Part shown: positions 7,934-17,200 of the stretch, piece by piece | Layout of the letters: each line of letters begins with the position of its first letter | How positions within the stretch are numbered: the first letter of the stretch is position 1 | DNA from: Lysobacterales bacterium | Lineage (GTDB): Bacteria > Pseudomonadota > Gammaproteobacteria > Xanthomonadales > SZUA-36 | Reading direction: 5' to 3' | DNA: 49,083 bases | NCBI GenBank assembly: GCA_013042835.1 | Contig: JABDPJ010000070.1 | Location: 1-49,083, forward strand | Translations under genes and position numbers: made by a program | Notes under the pieces: model-generated | Told to the model about the DNA's origin: nothing | Database searches by the model: none | Seen by the model: only the letters and a program-made list of their open reading frames with translations

Positions 7934-9542
7934 CCATCCAGCCCTCCGGAACGGTATTGGGCTTGCGTATATCCCTGAGAATCTCCCGGGCTGCATTGGC
8001 GCCCGGTGCTGCCATGATGCCCCCACCCGGGTGGTTTGAAGAACCGCACATATACAGCCCTTTTGCCGGGCCGCGGTACTGGGCATATCCTGGTATCGGC
8101 CGGTTAAATAACAGCTGGTCGATGGTCAGTTCACCGTGGAATATGTTGCCTTCCGTCAAGCCGATGTCATTCTCGAGTTCAAAGGGCGTGCGAACTTCCG
8201 CATGCAGGATCAGGTCCCTGAAGCCGGGGGCGTAAGCTTCAATCTGGTTGAAAACGGTCTCTGCAAACTGGTCGCGCAGGTCGCTGGTCCAGTCTTTGCC
8301 ATTGACCTTTGGTGGTACGTATTGCACAAATACCGACATGAAATGCTTGCCTGGCGGCGCCATGGTCGGGTCGGTCAGGGTGGGTATGAGTATGTCCAGG
8401 TAAGGGTCCTTCGACCAGGTGCCGTTTTTCCAGTCATCGTAGGCACGCTCCAGCCGTTCGACGCTGTCAACCACGTGCAAATCGCCCTTGATGAGTTCCG
8501 GGTTGTCTTCCAGCGCGGTAAATTCCGGCAAGCCATCCAGCGCGATATTGACCTTGCCGGATGACCCCCGGATTTTGAAATTCCTGACCTTGCGGATGAA
8601 CTCCGGATCAAGGTCTTTTTCATCCATGCATTCGAGGAAGGTGCGCGGCAGGGTCATGTCAGAGACTACGATATCAGCCTGGTACTCATCGCCATTTTGC
8701 AGCGCAACGCCAGTTACCTTGCCATTACGTACCAGGATCTGTTCTACGCCAGCTTCTTTCCTTAACGTTCCACCATGATCCAGGAAGCAGTCCGCCATCG
8801 CGCTGGCAATCGCACCCGTGCCGCCGCGGGCAAAGCCCCATGCACCCATGTTGCCGTCAACATCACCCATGGCATGGTGCAGCAACACGTAAGCGGTGCC
8901 TGGAGACATGACGCCCATGGCTGAGCCGATGATGCCGCTGCCGGCCTTGGAGGCCTTGATCAATGGGTGTTCAAAGTATTCATCCAGGTAGTCGGAAATG
9001 CTCATCGTGTAGAGACGCATCATGTCGTAAATAACGTCTTCACCCATTTTCAGCATTTCTTTACCCATGGTGAACATTTCCACCAGGTCCCTGGGCCTGA
9101 AAGAGGTTGGGTCGGGCGCGGTTCGCAGCAGGAACTTCCTGATAAACCGGCTTTGCCGCATGATGTCGCGGTCAAAGCGGAGCTTGGCGTCCGCATCACG
9201 CGGACTCAATCGGGCCATCTCGCGGCGCGAGGCGTCTGGATCGACATAGGAGCCGATATAATCGCCGTCCCTGGATAGGGTGGCGTTACCGCCGTAGGGT
9301 ACGACCTGTAAACCATATTTCGCCAGGTTCATACTGCGGTACACTTCGGGCCGCAACAGGCTGCTGACATAGGAAGCGTTGGAATAAATCCAGTTCTTGT
9401 GCAATTCCCGGCTGGTGGATGCGCCACCGATATAATCGTTTTTTTCAAGCAGCAGGACATTGAGCCCAGCCTTGGCCAGGAACGCGCCATTGGTCAGGCC
9501 GTTGTGACCTGCACCGATGACAATGGCATCATATTTTTGCAC
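7926..9542 (-). CDS. PYROXD2/phytoene desaturase-like FAD-dependent oxidoreductase (first copy)
   Basis: A 538-residue flavoprotein beginning at GTG 9542, with GGGAG nine bases upstream. The dinucleotide-binding motif G10-A-G12-H-N-G15 sits in the first beta-alpha-beta unit, ending with E33, and the C-terminal FAD-contacting stretch is YMCGSSNHPGGGIMAAPG. Domain order and length fit the NAD(P)/FAD-dependent oxidoreductase group that includes human PYROXD2. It is the first gene of a three-gene leftward operon and starts about 95 bases from a palindromic operator. Because its partners are a second such enzyme, a GcvT-like protein and a Rieske oxygenase, oxidation of a small methylated amine seems more likely than carotenoid chemistry. 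That is inference. Confidence 0.88.
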   Translation of the reverse strand: MQKYDAIVIGAGHNGLTNGAFLAKAGLNVLLLEKNDYIGGASTSRELHKNWIYSNASYVSSLLRPEVYRSMNLAKYGLQVVPYGGNATLSRDGDYIGSYVDPDASRREMARLSPRDADAKLRFDRDIMRQSRFIRKFLLRTAPDPTSFRPRDLVEMFTMGKEMLKMGEDVIYDMMRLYTMSISDYLDEYFEHPLIKASKAGSGIIGSAMGVMSPGTAYVLLHHAMGDVDGNMGAWGFARGGTGAIASAMADCFLDHGGTLRKEAGVEQILVRNGKVTGVALQNGDEYQADIVVSDMTLPRTFLECMDEKDLDPEFIRKVRNFKIRGSSGKVNIALDGLPEFTALEDNPELIKGDLHVVDSVERLERAYDDWKNGTWSKDPYLDILIPTLTDPTMAPPGKHFMSVFVQYVPPKVNGKDWTSDLRDQFAETVFNQIEAYAPGFRDLILHAEVRTPFELENDIGLTEGNIFHGELTIDQLLFNRPIPGYAQYRGPAKGLYMCGSSNHPGGGIMAAPGANAAREILRDIRKPNTVPEGWMDD

Positions 9543-9616
9543 GCTGCTTGGCTCCCAGGTTTTATTCCCGGGTGCATAAATCAGTAACCCGGTCCCTCGC
9601 CGCTAGATTCGCACAT

Positions 9617-9644
9617 ATTGTAACCGTTGTCCATAATGAATGAA
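9617..9644 (-). promoter_or_regulatory. probable promoter of the FAD/FAD/GcvT operon
   Basis: On the minus strand a TACAAT -10 box (9617-9622) is present. A poor -35 (ATTCAT or TTCATT, around 9639-9644) falls inside the palindromic operator. The -10 lies about 75 bases from the GTG start. The weak -35 is consistent with regulation, but the assignment rests mainly on the -10. Confidence 0.4.
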
Positions 9645-9660
9645 TGATCATTCATTCATT
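9635..9660. promoter_or_regulatory. 26-bp perfect palindrome, probable TetR/BetI-type operator
   Basis: Two 13-base arms (AATGAATGAATGA and its complement) meet at a central GATC with no mismatch. It lies in the 193-base gap between the divergent FAD oxidoreductase and TetR genes. The right end overlaps the -35 box of the tetR promoter by two bases, and the left half covers the -35 region of the opposite operon. Binding by the adjacent regulator would shut both directions, the usual TetR-family arrangement. That the adjacent protein binds here is inference. Confidence 0.75.
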
Positions 9661-9687
9661 GAAAAATTACCGGAATCGAACTATGCT
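9659..9687 (+). promoter_or_regulatory. sigma70-type promoter of the tetR/Rieske operon
   Basis: TTGAAA (9659-9664), a 17-base spacer, and TATGCT (9682-9687): five of six and four of six matches to consensus at ideal spacing. The -35 abuts the 26-bp palindrome. The TTG start of the regulator is at 9736. Confidence 0.6.
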
Positions 9688-9735
9688 GATCCCCAGACTG
9701 ATCACTGCCTGAGCTAATTAGAACGAGAACCTGTT

Positions 9736-10401
9736 TTGAGCCCGCCTGCCAATCCAACCCGCACCAAGCGCCGCACGGCTTCCAAGGAGCAGCGCCAGGC
9801 ACAGCTGATAAAAGCCACCATACGGTCCATAGCAAAACACGGCCTTTCCGAGACCACCATGGCGACCGTTGCTGGTAAGGCAGGCCTCAGCCAGGGCATT
9901 ATCAATCTGCATTTTCAAAGCAAGGAACGCCTGCTCGAGGAAACGCTGCGTTTCATCGTCGAAGAGTATCGCACTGCCTGGCGCAACGCCCTTGATTCGA
10001 GCGGCGAGTCTGCCGCGGATAAACTGGAATCCCTGGTCAGGGTGGATTTTGACAGGCGCATCTGTCAGCGCAACAAGCTGGCTGTCTGGTTCGCTTTCTG
10101 GGGCGAGAGCCGGTCCCGGCTGACTTACCGCAGAATCTGTTCGGAACACGGCCGGGAGTACAAGCAGGTATTAACAGGTCTTTGCCAGGAACTTATCGCT
10201 AAAGGCAACTATGTAATGACAGCCGATCATATCGCCACCGGCCTGGTGTCCATGACGGTGGGGTTATGGCTTGATCTGCTGCTCAGCCCTTCAGAGATGA
10301 ATCCCCAACAGGCGCTGGAGATCAGCCTCGGCTACCTGCGGGGTATATTCCCGGCAAGCTTTGCAGTGCCGGATCAGCACGCGGGAGCGAGCCTGGCCTG
10401 A
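9736..10401 (+). CDS. BetI-like TetR family transcriptional regulator
   Basis: The 221-residue protein starts at TTG 9736, since the first ATG would cut into the DNA-binding domain. The N-terminal helix-turn-helix (about residues 22-65) shows TTMATVAGKAGLSQGIINLHF, close to BetI recognition-helix spacing. The C-terminal domain carries LAVWFAFWGESRSR, the hallmark of the BetI subgroup, which binds choline, glycine betaine or related methylated amines. The gene is divergent from the FAD/GcvT operon and lies 27 bases before the Rieske oxygenase on its own strand. It probably autorepresses and represses the module through the palindrome at 9635-9660. The effector is not known; a quaternary ammonium compound is an inference from family. 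Confidence 0.85.
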   Translation: MSPPANPTRTKRRTASKEQRQAQLIKATIRSIAKHGLSETTMATVAGKAGLSQGIINLHFQSKERLLEETLRFIVEEYRTAWRNALDSSGESAADKLESLVRVDFDRRICQRNKLAVWFAFWGESRSRLTYRRICSEHGREYKQVLTGLCQELIAKGNYVMTADHIATGLVSMTVGLWLDLLLSPSEMNPQQALEISLGYLRGIFPASFAVPDQHAGASLA

Positions 10402-10428
10402 GCCAACCTGACACCGACATGGGACGAC

Positions 10429-11628
10429 ATGGACAATAAAGCAATAGCCGCTCTGATTGATGCACAGACCGCCAGGACCTCACTGGATCAGGCCTTTTAC
10501 ACCGATCAGGACATATACCGGCGTGACATCGAGGAGGTCTTCCTGAGAAGCTGGATATACGCCGGTCATGTGAGTGAAATCCCGGCTGTCGGTGACTGGT
10601 TCCTGTTTGAAATGGCCGGAGAATCAGTCGTCATCGTGCATGCCGGTGACGGCCAGATCAACGCCCTGATCAATGTTTGCCGGCACCGTGGTTCAAAGAT
10701 ATGCATCGAGGAAAAAGGCTGTTCCCGAAAGCTGGTTTGCCGCTATCACGGCTGGAGCTATGACCTGGACGGCAGCTTGCATGCAGCGGCGCACATGCCG
10801 GAGAGTTTCGACAAATCCGGGATCAGGCTTAAGAAGATTCATACCGAAATACTGGAAGGTATGATTTACATTAATTTTGCGGACCAGCCTGCGCCATTTG
10901 ACCCGGTTCGTCAGCATCTCGGCGAGTATCTGCGTCCTTACCGCCTGGACAGGGCCAGGGTGGCGCACCGCCAGACTTATGCCATTAAAGCCAACTGGAA
11001 ACTCTCGGTCGAAAACTATACCGAGTGTTACCACTGCGCACCTTCGCATCCCGAATACACCCGTGGCCATTCCCTGGCCAGGCCGGGCGCCCGCGCAACG
11101 ACCATGATGCAGGAGGTCATGTCACGAGCGGCAGCGTGTGGTTTGAGCGAAAAATCCGTCAACCGCGTGTATGCGGATGAGCCGGCGCTTGGCAGCGGCT
11201 ATGCCTTTGAGCGTTACCCGCTGTGGCGCGGTCATGTAACGGGCAGCGAAAGCGGACGACCGGTAGCGCCGCTGTTGGGAGAGGTCAAAGACTATGACGG
11301 CGGCACCACCGATTTCCAGGTCGGGCCGGTCAGTTTCGCACTGGCGTATTGCGATTACGTGGTGATCTACCGGTTTACGCCGGTTTCACTGGACGAATCC
11401 GCGTGCGACATCACCTGGCTGGTCAACGGCGGGGCTGAGGAGGGCAGGGATTATGACAGGCAGAGCCTGGTTTGGCTGTGGGACGTGACCACGCAGGCTG
11501 ACAAGCGCATCATCGAGTGCAATGCGGAAGGTGTGAGGTCACGGTTTTATGAACCCGGGCCTTATTCCAGCATGGAAGACTACACCTGGAAATTCATGAC
11601 CTGGTACCTACAGACAATCAAGCCGTAA
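10429..11628 (+). CDS. Rieske non-haem iron oxygenase, glycine betaine monooxygenase (GbcA)-like
   Basis: A 399-residue aromatic-ring-hydroxylating-dioxygenase-type alpha subunit. The Rieske [2Fe-2S] ligands are C84-x-H86 and C104-x2-H107. The mononuclear iron site is H202 and H207 in NYTECYHCAPSHPEY, with D352 in VWLWDVTTQAD as the likely carboxylate ligand. The NYTECYHC stretch and the ending with SRFYEPGPY are typical of the GbcA/choline monooxygenase branch, which hydroxylates N-methyl groups and releases formaldehyde. The reductase (GbcB-like) expected as partner is absent from the window. A GcvT-like protein and two FAD oxidases are divergently encoded and share the probable operator. 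Class is confident; glycine betaine as substrate is only one possibility. Confidence 0.85.
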   Translation: MDNKAIAALIDAQTARTSLDQAFYTDQDIYRRDIEEVFLRSWIYAGHVSEIPAVGDWFLFEMAGESVVIVHAGDGQINALINVCRHRGSKICIEEKGCSRKLVCRYHGWSYDLDGSLHAAAHMPESFDKSGIRLKKIHTEILEGMIYINFADQPAPFDPVRQHLGEYLRPYRLDRARVAHRQTYAIKANWKLSVENYTECYHCAPSHPEYTRGHSLARPGARATTMMQEVMSRAAACGLSEKSVNRVYADEPALGSGYAFERYPLWRGHVTGSESGRPVAPLLGEVKDYDGGTTDFQVGPVSFALAYCDYVVIYRFTPVSLDESACDITWLVNGGAEEGRDYDRQSLVWLWDVTTQADKRIIECNAEGVRSRFYEPGPYSSMEDYTWKFMTWYLQTIKP

Positions 11629-11676
11629 GCAGGTAAGGTTCACGGGGAGTCCAGAGCACAAAGGTAAAGACTGACC

Positions 11677-12924
11677 GTGGAACCAGCGTTATTGCCCGCA
11701 GAAGCTGACAAGGCACTGCAGCTGCGCCGCATGAAGCGCATACCTTTGCTGTTGTTGCTGTTGATGGCCCTGCTGTTTTTCTTCACGCTTCACCATCCCG
11801 CATCCTGGGCTGGCTGGCTGCATGCGTTTGCCGAAGCAGGCATGGTCGGGGCGCTGGCTGACTGGTTTGCGGTGGTAGCGCTGTTTCGTCACCCGCTGGG
11901 TTTACCCATTCCACACACTGCCATCATTCCCAACCGCAAGAATGACATTGGCGAGAGCATGTCGCGCTTCGTTGCCGACCACTTTCTCAAACCGGGAGTC
12001 GTTCGGAATAAACTGCAGAGAGCCAGGCTGGCCGCCTTCGTCGTCAACTGGCTGAAAAGCGAAAAAGGCCGCCGCAGCGTCGAGGACCTCTCTGCCGCGA
12101 TGCTCGCCTGGGCGCTGGGTGCTTTACATGAAAAGCGCGTCCGCCGCTTTCTTTCCAGGTTGTCGGCCAGGCAGCTGGCTGACGTGAGCCTGGCGCCGTT
12201 ACTCGGACATACACTGGATTGGCTGGTGCGAGGGCAAAGGCATCAGCAGATTCTGACACAGATTTTACGTCATACGATCGAACTGGTGCATGATAACCGT
12301 GACGCTATCCGGGCGAAGGTCCAACAGGAGAGCCCTTGGTGGGTGCCGGGATTTGTCGATGACCGCATCCTGAAAAAGATGCTTGAGCGCATCGAACACC
12401 AGTTATTCGAGATGGCGCTGTATCAGGACCACCCGTTGCGGGAACAATTCAACCAGTGGATACACAAGCTGACACACAACCTCAAGCATAGCCCGGAACA
12501 CCGCCGGATTGGCGATGAAGTCAAACAGCAATTACTTGCCAATGATGAACTGCAGGATTATTTATACGGCCTTTGGCGCGAACTGGCGGACAAAATCGAG
12601 GCTGATCTCGACGCACCGGAATCAGTGATCAAGCAACAGGTCGGCCAATGGCTGGTCAACGTGGCCGATGAACTGGACGGTGATGAAGAGATGCAGGCCT
12701 GGGTCAATGCCTGGCTTGTCGATGCCATTACGTTCATCGTGGGGCGCAACAGCGCGCAGATCGCCAGCCTGATCAGTGACACGGTGAAATCCTGGGACGG
12801 CGCTGATACCAGCCGCCGGGTCGAACTGGCCATTGGTCGGGACCTGCAATTTATCCGCATCAACGGCACCCTGGTGGGCGGGTTGGTCGGATTGTTGATT
12901 CACGCCGTAAAACTGTACATCTGA
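11677..12924 (+). CDS. DUF445 family membrane-associated protein (YjiN-like)
   Basis: The 415-residue protein begins at GTG 11677. Residues 23-60 hold two hydrophobic segments, the second with the family-defining GMVGALADWFAVVALFRHPLGLPIPHTAIIP. The middle is a long helical region, and the end (INGTLVGGLVGLLIHAVKLYI) is a third hydrophobic segment, so both ends are probably in the inner membrane. DUF445 proteins are widespread in proteobacteria with no established biochemical function. The gene stands 48 bases after the Rieske oxygenase on the same strand. The SD before the GTG is poorly spaced, but the LRRMKR stretch before the first segment is conserved in relatives as I remember them, supporting this start. 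Confidence 0.85.
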   Translation: MEPALLPAEADKALQLRRMKRIPLLLLLLMALLFFFTLHHPASWAGWLHAFAEAGMVGALADWFAVVALFRHPLGLPIPHTAIIPNRKNDIGESMSRFVADHFLKPGVVRNKLQRARLAAFVVNWLKSEKGRRSVEDLSAAMLAWALGALHEKRVRRFLSRLSARQLADVSLAPLLGHTLDWLVRGQRHQQILTQILRHTIELVHDNRDAIRAKVQQESPWWVPGFVDDRILKKMLERIEHQLFEMALYQDHPLREQFNQWIHKLTHNLKHSPEHRRIGDEVKQQLLANDELQDYLYGLWRELADKIEADLDAPESVIKQQVGQWLVNVADELDGDEEMQAWVNAWLVDAITFIVGRNSAQIASLISDTVKSWDGADTSRRVELAIGRDLQFIRINGTLVGGLVGLLIHAVKLYI

Positions 12925-13020
12925 TTTTCCACACAAGGATCGGCGATCATCGGGCTATTCGATCCCGGCCGGATTGTTATCACGGATTGCAGTACCCGCA
13001 GGCGACTAATAAACGCTCAG

Positions 13021-13587
13021 TCAGGCCCGGGAAACAAACTTGCCGTTGCTTGTGTTCACCTTGATATGTTCGCCTGTTTCAAGATACTCCGGAACCTGAA
13101 TTTCAAGCCCGGTGGAAAGTGTCGCCGGCTTGGTTCGGGCACTGGCACTGGCGCCCTTGATACCCGGGGCCGTTTCGGTAATTTCGAGTACCACGGCCTG
13201 TGGCAGTTCAATGCCAACGATCAGGCCATCGACAAGCAATGCCGTTATGCCTTCCAGGTCTTCTGTCATGTAACCCGAGTGTTCTTCCAGGTCTTCCGCG
13301 TTCAGCGTGTGCTGGTCGAAATTTTCAGTGTCCATGAAGGTGACCAGGTTGCCCTCGCGATAGGAGAACTGTACCGCGCGCCTGGTCAGGTCGCCGTCCT
13401 TGAGAATATCGTCGCCTTTGAGCGTCAATTCCAGCTTCTGGTTGCTGCGCACGTTGGTGAAACGGACCTTGAAAAGGGTCGAAGCACCCCGCGCTGACGG
13501 GTTACGCTTGTCGATGTGCTGCGTGACAAACACTTCCCCTTCGTGTTCCACCACGGAACCCTTTTTTAAATCACTGGCTTTTGGCAT
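13021..13587 (-). CDS. efpL: elongation factor P-like protein EfpL (YeiP)
   Basis: A 188-residue three-domain EF-P fold protein (KOW-like domain, then two OB domains). The loop that carries lysine 34 in EF-P here reads NPSARGAST, with arginine 33 at the tip, exactly as in E. coli YeiP (190 residues). APGIKGASASARTKPATLSTGL is likewise YeiP-like. EfpL relieves ribosome stalling at proline-containing and related motifs and needs no beta-lysylation of the tip. The gene is transcribed in the same direction as the upstream asparaginase-like gene, 95 bases away, with a perfect TATAAT (minus strand, 13637-13642) about 50 bases before its ATG, suggesting its own promoter. It should not be annotated as EF-P itself. 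Confidence 0.9.
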   Translation of the reverse strand: MPKASDLKKGSVVEHEGEVFVTQHIDKRNPSARGASTLFKVRFTNVRSNQKLELTLKGDDILKDGDLTRRAVQFSYREGNLVTFMDTENFDQHTLNAEDLEEHSGYMTEDLEGITALLVDGLIVGIELPQAVVLEITETAPGIKGASASARTKPATLSTGLEIQVPEYLETGEHIKVNTSNGKFVSRA

Positions 13588-13682
13588 TTTTACATTCCGG
13601 ATTGACGCGGCACCACTGAGTTGCCGCCGGTTTTTTATTATAAATGGTGACAGTAGTGAACCGTTGCATTACAAACAGAAAA

Positions 13683-14177
13683 TCAGGAAGGTTCGATTGC
13701 CTCAAAGCGATTTTTCTGGCGGTTTTTGCGAACCTTTCGCGGATCCCAAATGGTACCACTCATCGCCACCCAGGCACCGGGCGGGAGTGCCTGCACGGCA
13801 CCGACGGCGCAACCAATATTGAATACTGCATCGGTGTCACGAAAACGCGCCGGGTTCAGCGCGCCTGTCAGCACGATGGTCTTAGCGGGAATGTCAGTGA
13901 GCACATTGGCGGTTTTTATCATGTTATCCGTGCCATGGGTTATCAGGACGTGCTGCGCATCACTGGCCTCAACGACGGAATGGATTGTTTGCCGGTCTTC
14001 GTCTGTCATGTGCAGGCTGTCCTTGCGCATGAGTGAGTTGACTTCAAATTCAAATCCGACCTGCAGATGCTCGAGGATTTTTCCAACCAGCGGTTCGCCG
14101 ATCTGGAAGTCACTCATATCGTCAAAATAAATTTTGTCAATTGTGCCGCCGGTGGTAACAATTAGTAGTTTTTTCAT
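13683..14177 (-). CDS. single-domain asparaginase-like protein
   Basis: The 164-residue protein matches only the N-terminal domain of L-asparaginases (usually about 330 residues). TTGGTID with the candidate nucleophile T12 is at residues 8-14, and THGTDN with T83 and D84 at residues 80-85, so both active-site threonines and the aspartate are present. The C-terminal domain is missing, with a clean stop and no similar sequence downstream, so this looks like the recognised family of short asparaginase-domain proteins rather than a truncation. Catalytic function of such short forms is not established to my knowledge. It is divergent from the 1024-residue orphan gene and upstream of efpL. Confidence 0.82.
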   Translation of the reverse strand: MKKLLIVTTGGTIDKIYFDDMSDFQIGEPLVGKILEHLQVGFEFEVNSLMRKDSLHMTDEDRQTIHSVVEASDAQHVLITHGTDNMIKTANVLTDIPAKTIVLTGALNPARFRDTDAVFNIGCAVGAVQALPPGAWVAMSGTIWDPRKVRKNRQKNRFEAIEPS

Positions 14178-14257
14178 TATTATTGCCTAACAGAATTCAT
14201 TGTTGCTGCTATATTGCAGCGGTTAGTATAGCTTGCAAGCGCCACGGATAAATAAAT

Positions 14258-17200
14258 ATGAATCAAAAGGTCCGGCAGAGTAGAGCAAACTCGACACGTT
14301 CTCACCATAACGGATTTAACACCGTATTGTGGGTGCTGTTTTGGGTGTTCTGTTTAAGCCTGCCTTTCGGAGTTCAGGCACAAAACCAGCAACAGGAACC
14401 AACCGAACCGGTAACTTCGGAAGCGCTTCCGGAGGCTGCAGAAGAACCTGAAGAGATAACCGTTGTGCTGCCGGACAGCCAGCAAATGGCAATGGCGCTG
14501 GCGACACCCCAATTGCGAAATCAAGCGTTGCTTGACCTGGCGGTGGCCGCAAAAATACTGGACCGGACCAGGGGCAATTCCGACCTCGAGGTCGATCACG
14601 CCGCCCTGGCGCAGAACTTTCTCGATGACCGGGCCTGGCTGCAGATGCTGGTCGACCAGTTCGGATGGGTCAAACCCCACAGTTCGGTGCTTGATCCGGC
14701 TGCCTGGCTCGTGTTGGGGGAACTGCAACAGCATGACCTGGAAGATATGTCGCTGGTATTTCCCGGGCGGACACCAGAGCCCGTACTGATTTACCAGGTT
14801 TTTCAGCGGGCCACCCCCCGGCTTGCTGCCGCCAATGTCCCGGTTTTGCTATACGAGATAGAGGCCGACGCTATCGCTACCTGGGATGCGTTCCTGCTTT
14901 TGACGGCGCCCGGCGAGACCCGACACGCTGCCTGGAAGGAGGTTGAAATTGCCTGGTTTACTGACCGGCAGCTGCCGGAAGCAGCGGAGCCTGGCAGTGA
15001 ACCCGAAGCTGGGCAGCTGACGGTCGAGGAGCTCATGCAGGCGCTGTCACGGCTGGTGGTAAGTGCGGTTGATGTCGCGCCACCGGATAGCACGGGCCTG
15101 ATTCAACTCCGCTATTCTCTGCTGACCAGGCTGGCACAAACACCAACGGTTGAAAACCCCAGGACTCGCGACCAGCTCAGGGATGCCCTTTATCTTGCGG
15201 GCCTGATTGATGGTTTGCATGATGGCCGGTATTTTAATTTTGCGCAGGGTTTGCTGGCAATTACATCCAGGTTGCTTGAGCTTCCGGAACAGAATCAGCA
15301 GGCTTTTTACCTGGTCGATTGGCTGGTTGCCGAGTTACCTGCCATATCGGCGCATTACGCCGCTGACTTTGCCAGCGTAGACCCGAGCCTGAATGCCGCG
15401 ATGACGGCAACTTATGAAGTTTTGCTCGAAATTACCGAGGCTTATGCGATTGAGCCAGGTCCGGAAACAGAGGCTGAAGCCAGTGAGCCGGACGGTGAAT
15501 CACCGGCGGTCGAAGTTCCTGCGCCCAGGACAGTTGACATCAAGGCTTCAAGGGGGGTGCTGGCTGATGCAGTTGCCCAACTGGCTTTGTTGATTCCGGA
15601 TATGGGTTATTACTTCGATACACCGGTGCGTGGCCGGATTGTCGAAGAAATCAACATCTGTATAAGCATTGCAGCAGGCCGCGATCAGGACGGTCAGCCG
15701 ACCATGACGCGCCGGCAGTTTGATGGTTGCATGGAGACGCTGCTAAGACTGGCAGAACGGGATACCCGTCTGGCCGAGTTGTCCGGCGATATGAATGGTC
15801 CGTTTACCACCGACACGTTACGGCGGGAATTGAGCGTGACGCCCTGGCAGCGAATCAATTTTGCGATCGGATGGCTCGACGAGCGTTATTCCACGCCTTG
15901 CCAGCCGCCTGCGAATACATTGCCAAACCCGCTGGAGTGGGCAGTCCTCGCCACCACGCTGACGTGGTTTGCTGAGCACTCACCCGAATTTTTTAATTCG
16001 TCAGAAAATGAAGCGCGCCTGACGCAAATGCGCAATATCGGCGGGCAGTTGATCCGGGACATGGCAGAACAGGCACAGTGCCTGGCTGATGCCGGTCCCG
16101 GTATTAATGACGTGGTCAGGCGGGTCATGACCGATTATGAACTGGCGCTGCGTGAACTGGAATCAGGTATTGAAAAAGCCGAGGCGGATTTTCGCGCGCA
16201 GCGGCTCAGCCCAGGGGCGGATATACTGCTTGATGAGGATGCGTCACAGACAACCGGGTACAGGCCCGTGGAACTGCAAATTGGGCCGTGTGATACCAGG
16301 GCGGTATGCGAAATGTCCGGGGCGCTCAGCACCACGCGGGCACTTATCGGTCTGTTTCCGGACGAGTACCTGATTGCAGAGCAGGCGGGTATGGGCCGTA
16401 TCGAGATTTGTTACCGTGATATGGAGTGGGTGCAACGCCGTTCGGAGCTGGTTCGTGCCGATGATGAAAACGTCGCCAATTACTATGGGCGCCTGGGTTT
16501 CAACCTGGTGGGCCGCTATATCGAAGGTGAACAGGAAACCGACATATTCGATTTCCGCTTTACCAGTCCTGAAGAGTACCATTACTTATTTGCGCAGACT
16601 TCCGCTGAAGTCCTGAATGACAGTTGCCCCGTGGAATGGGTGGGTAGCCGGGTAGTGACCCCTTTGCGCGAGAAACGGGGCGGAATAGTACCCGACCGAC
16701 TGACCTATCTTGCAGCGTCAAGAAAGCTGCCTTCACGCCTGATGCAAAATAACTGGGATAGGGGAGCCGAGTGGCGTGATTGGTTTGTAACAGGCATCGG
16801 AGTGACAGAGCAGGAAGTTCCGGAGGTTCCGGATATCACGATACGACTTAACCAGCACCTGCAAGCTGTGTACCAGGCGGGACAGGAAGACATTTATCAG
16901 CGGGTCCTGTTGCCAAATGCAAGGGATTCACAGGGTGAAGACGTTTCATTGTTCGATGAAATGTCAGAGGTTTCGATTGCCAAGGCAATGATCAGGATGC
17001 AGATGATGCTTTTCTATCCGGAATCAATGTTTAACCAGGACACGATCCGGATGGCAGTCGCCGGCGATTCAGGCTTGCTGGACGGGCGCACCATGCGGCG
17101 ATTCAGGGAGCAGAACGTAGCCCTTACATCCGTGAATGGAATTGCCCGGGAGCGGGTGAACAGATTGCGGGATGTCTGGCTGAAACAACCGGAGGAATTG

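Noticed and set aside
7934-8086. Longer N-terminus for the second FAD oxidoreductase
   Set aside because: The extra 51 residues overlap the preceding gene and precede the Rossmann motif with no family likeness; the SD points to 7933.
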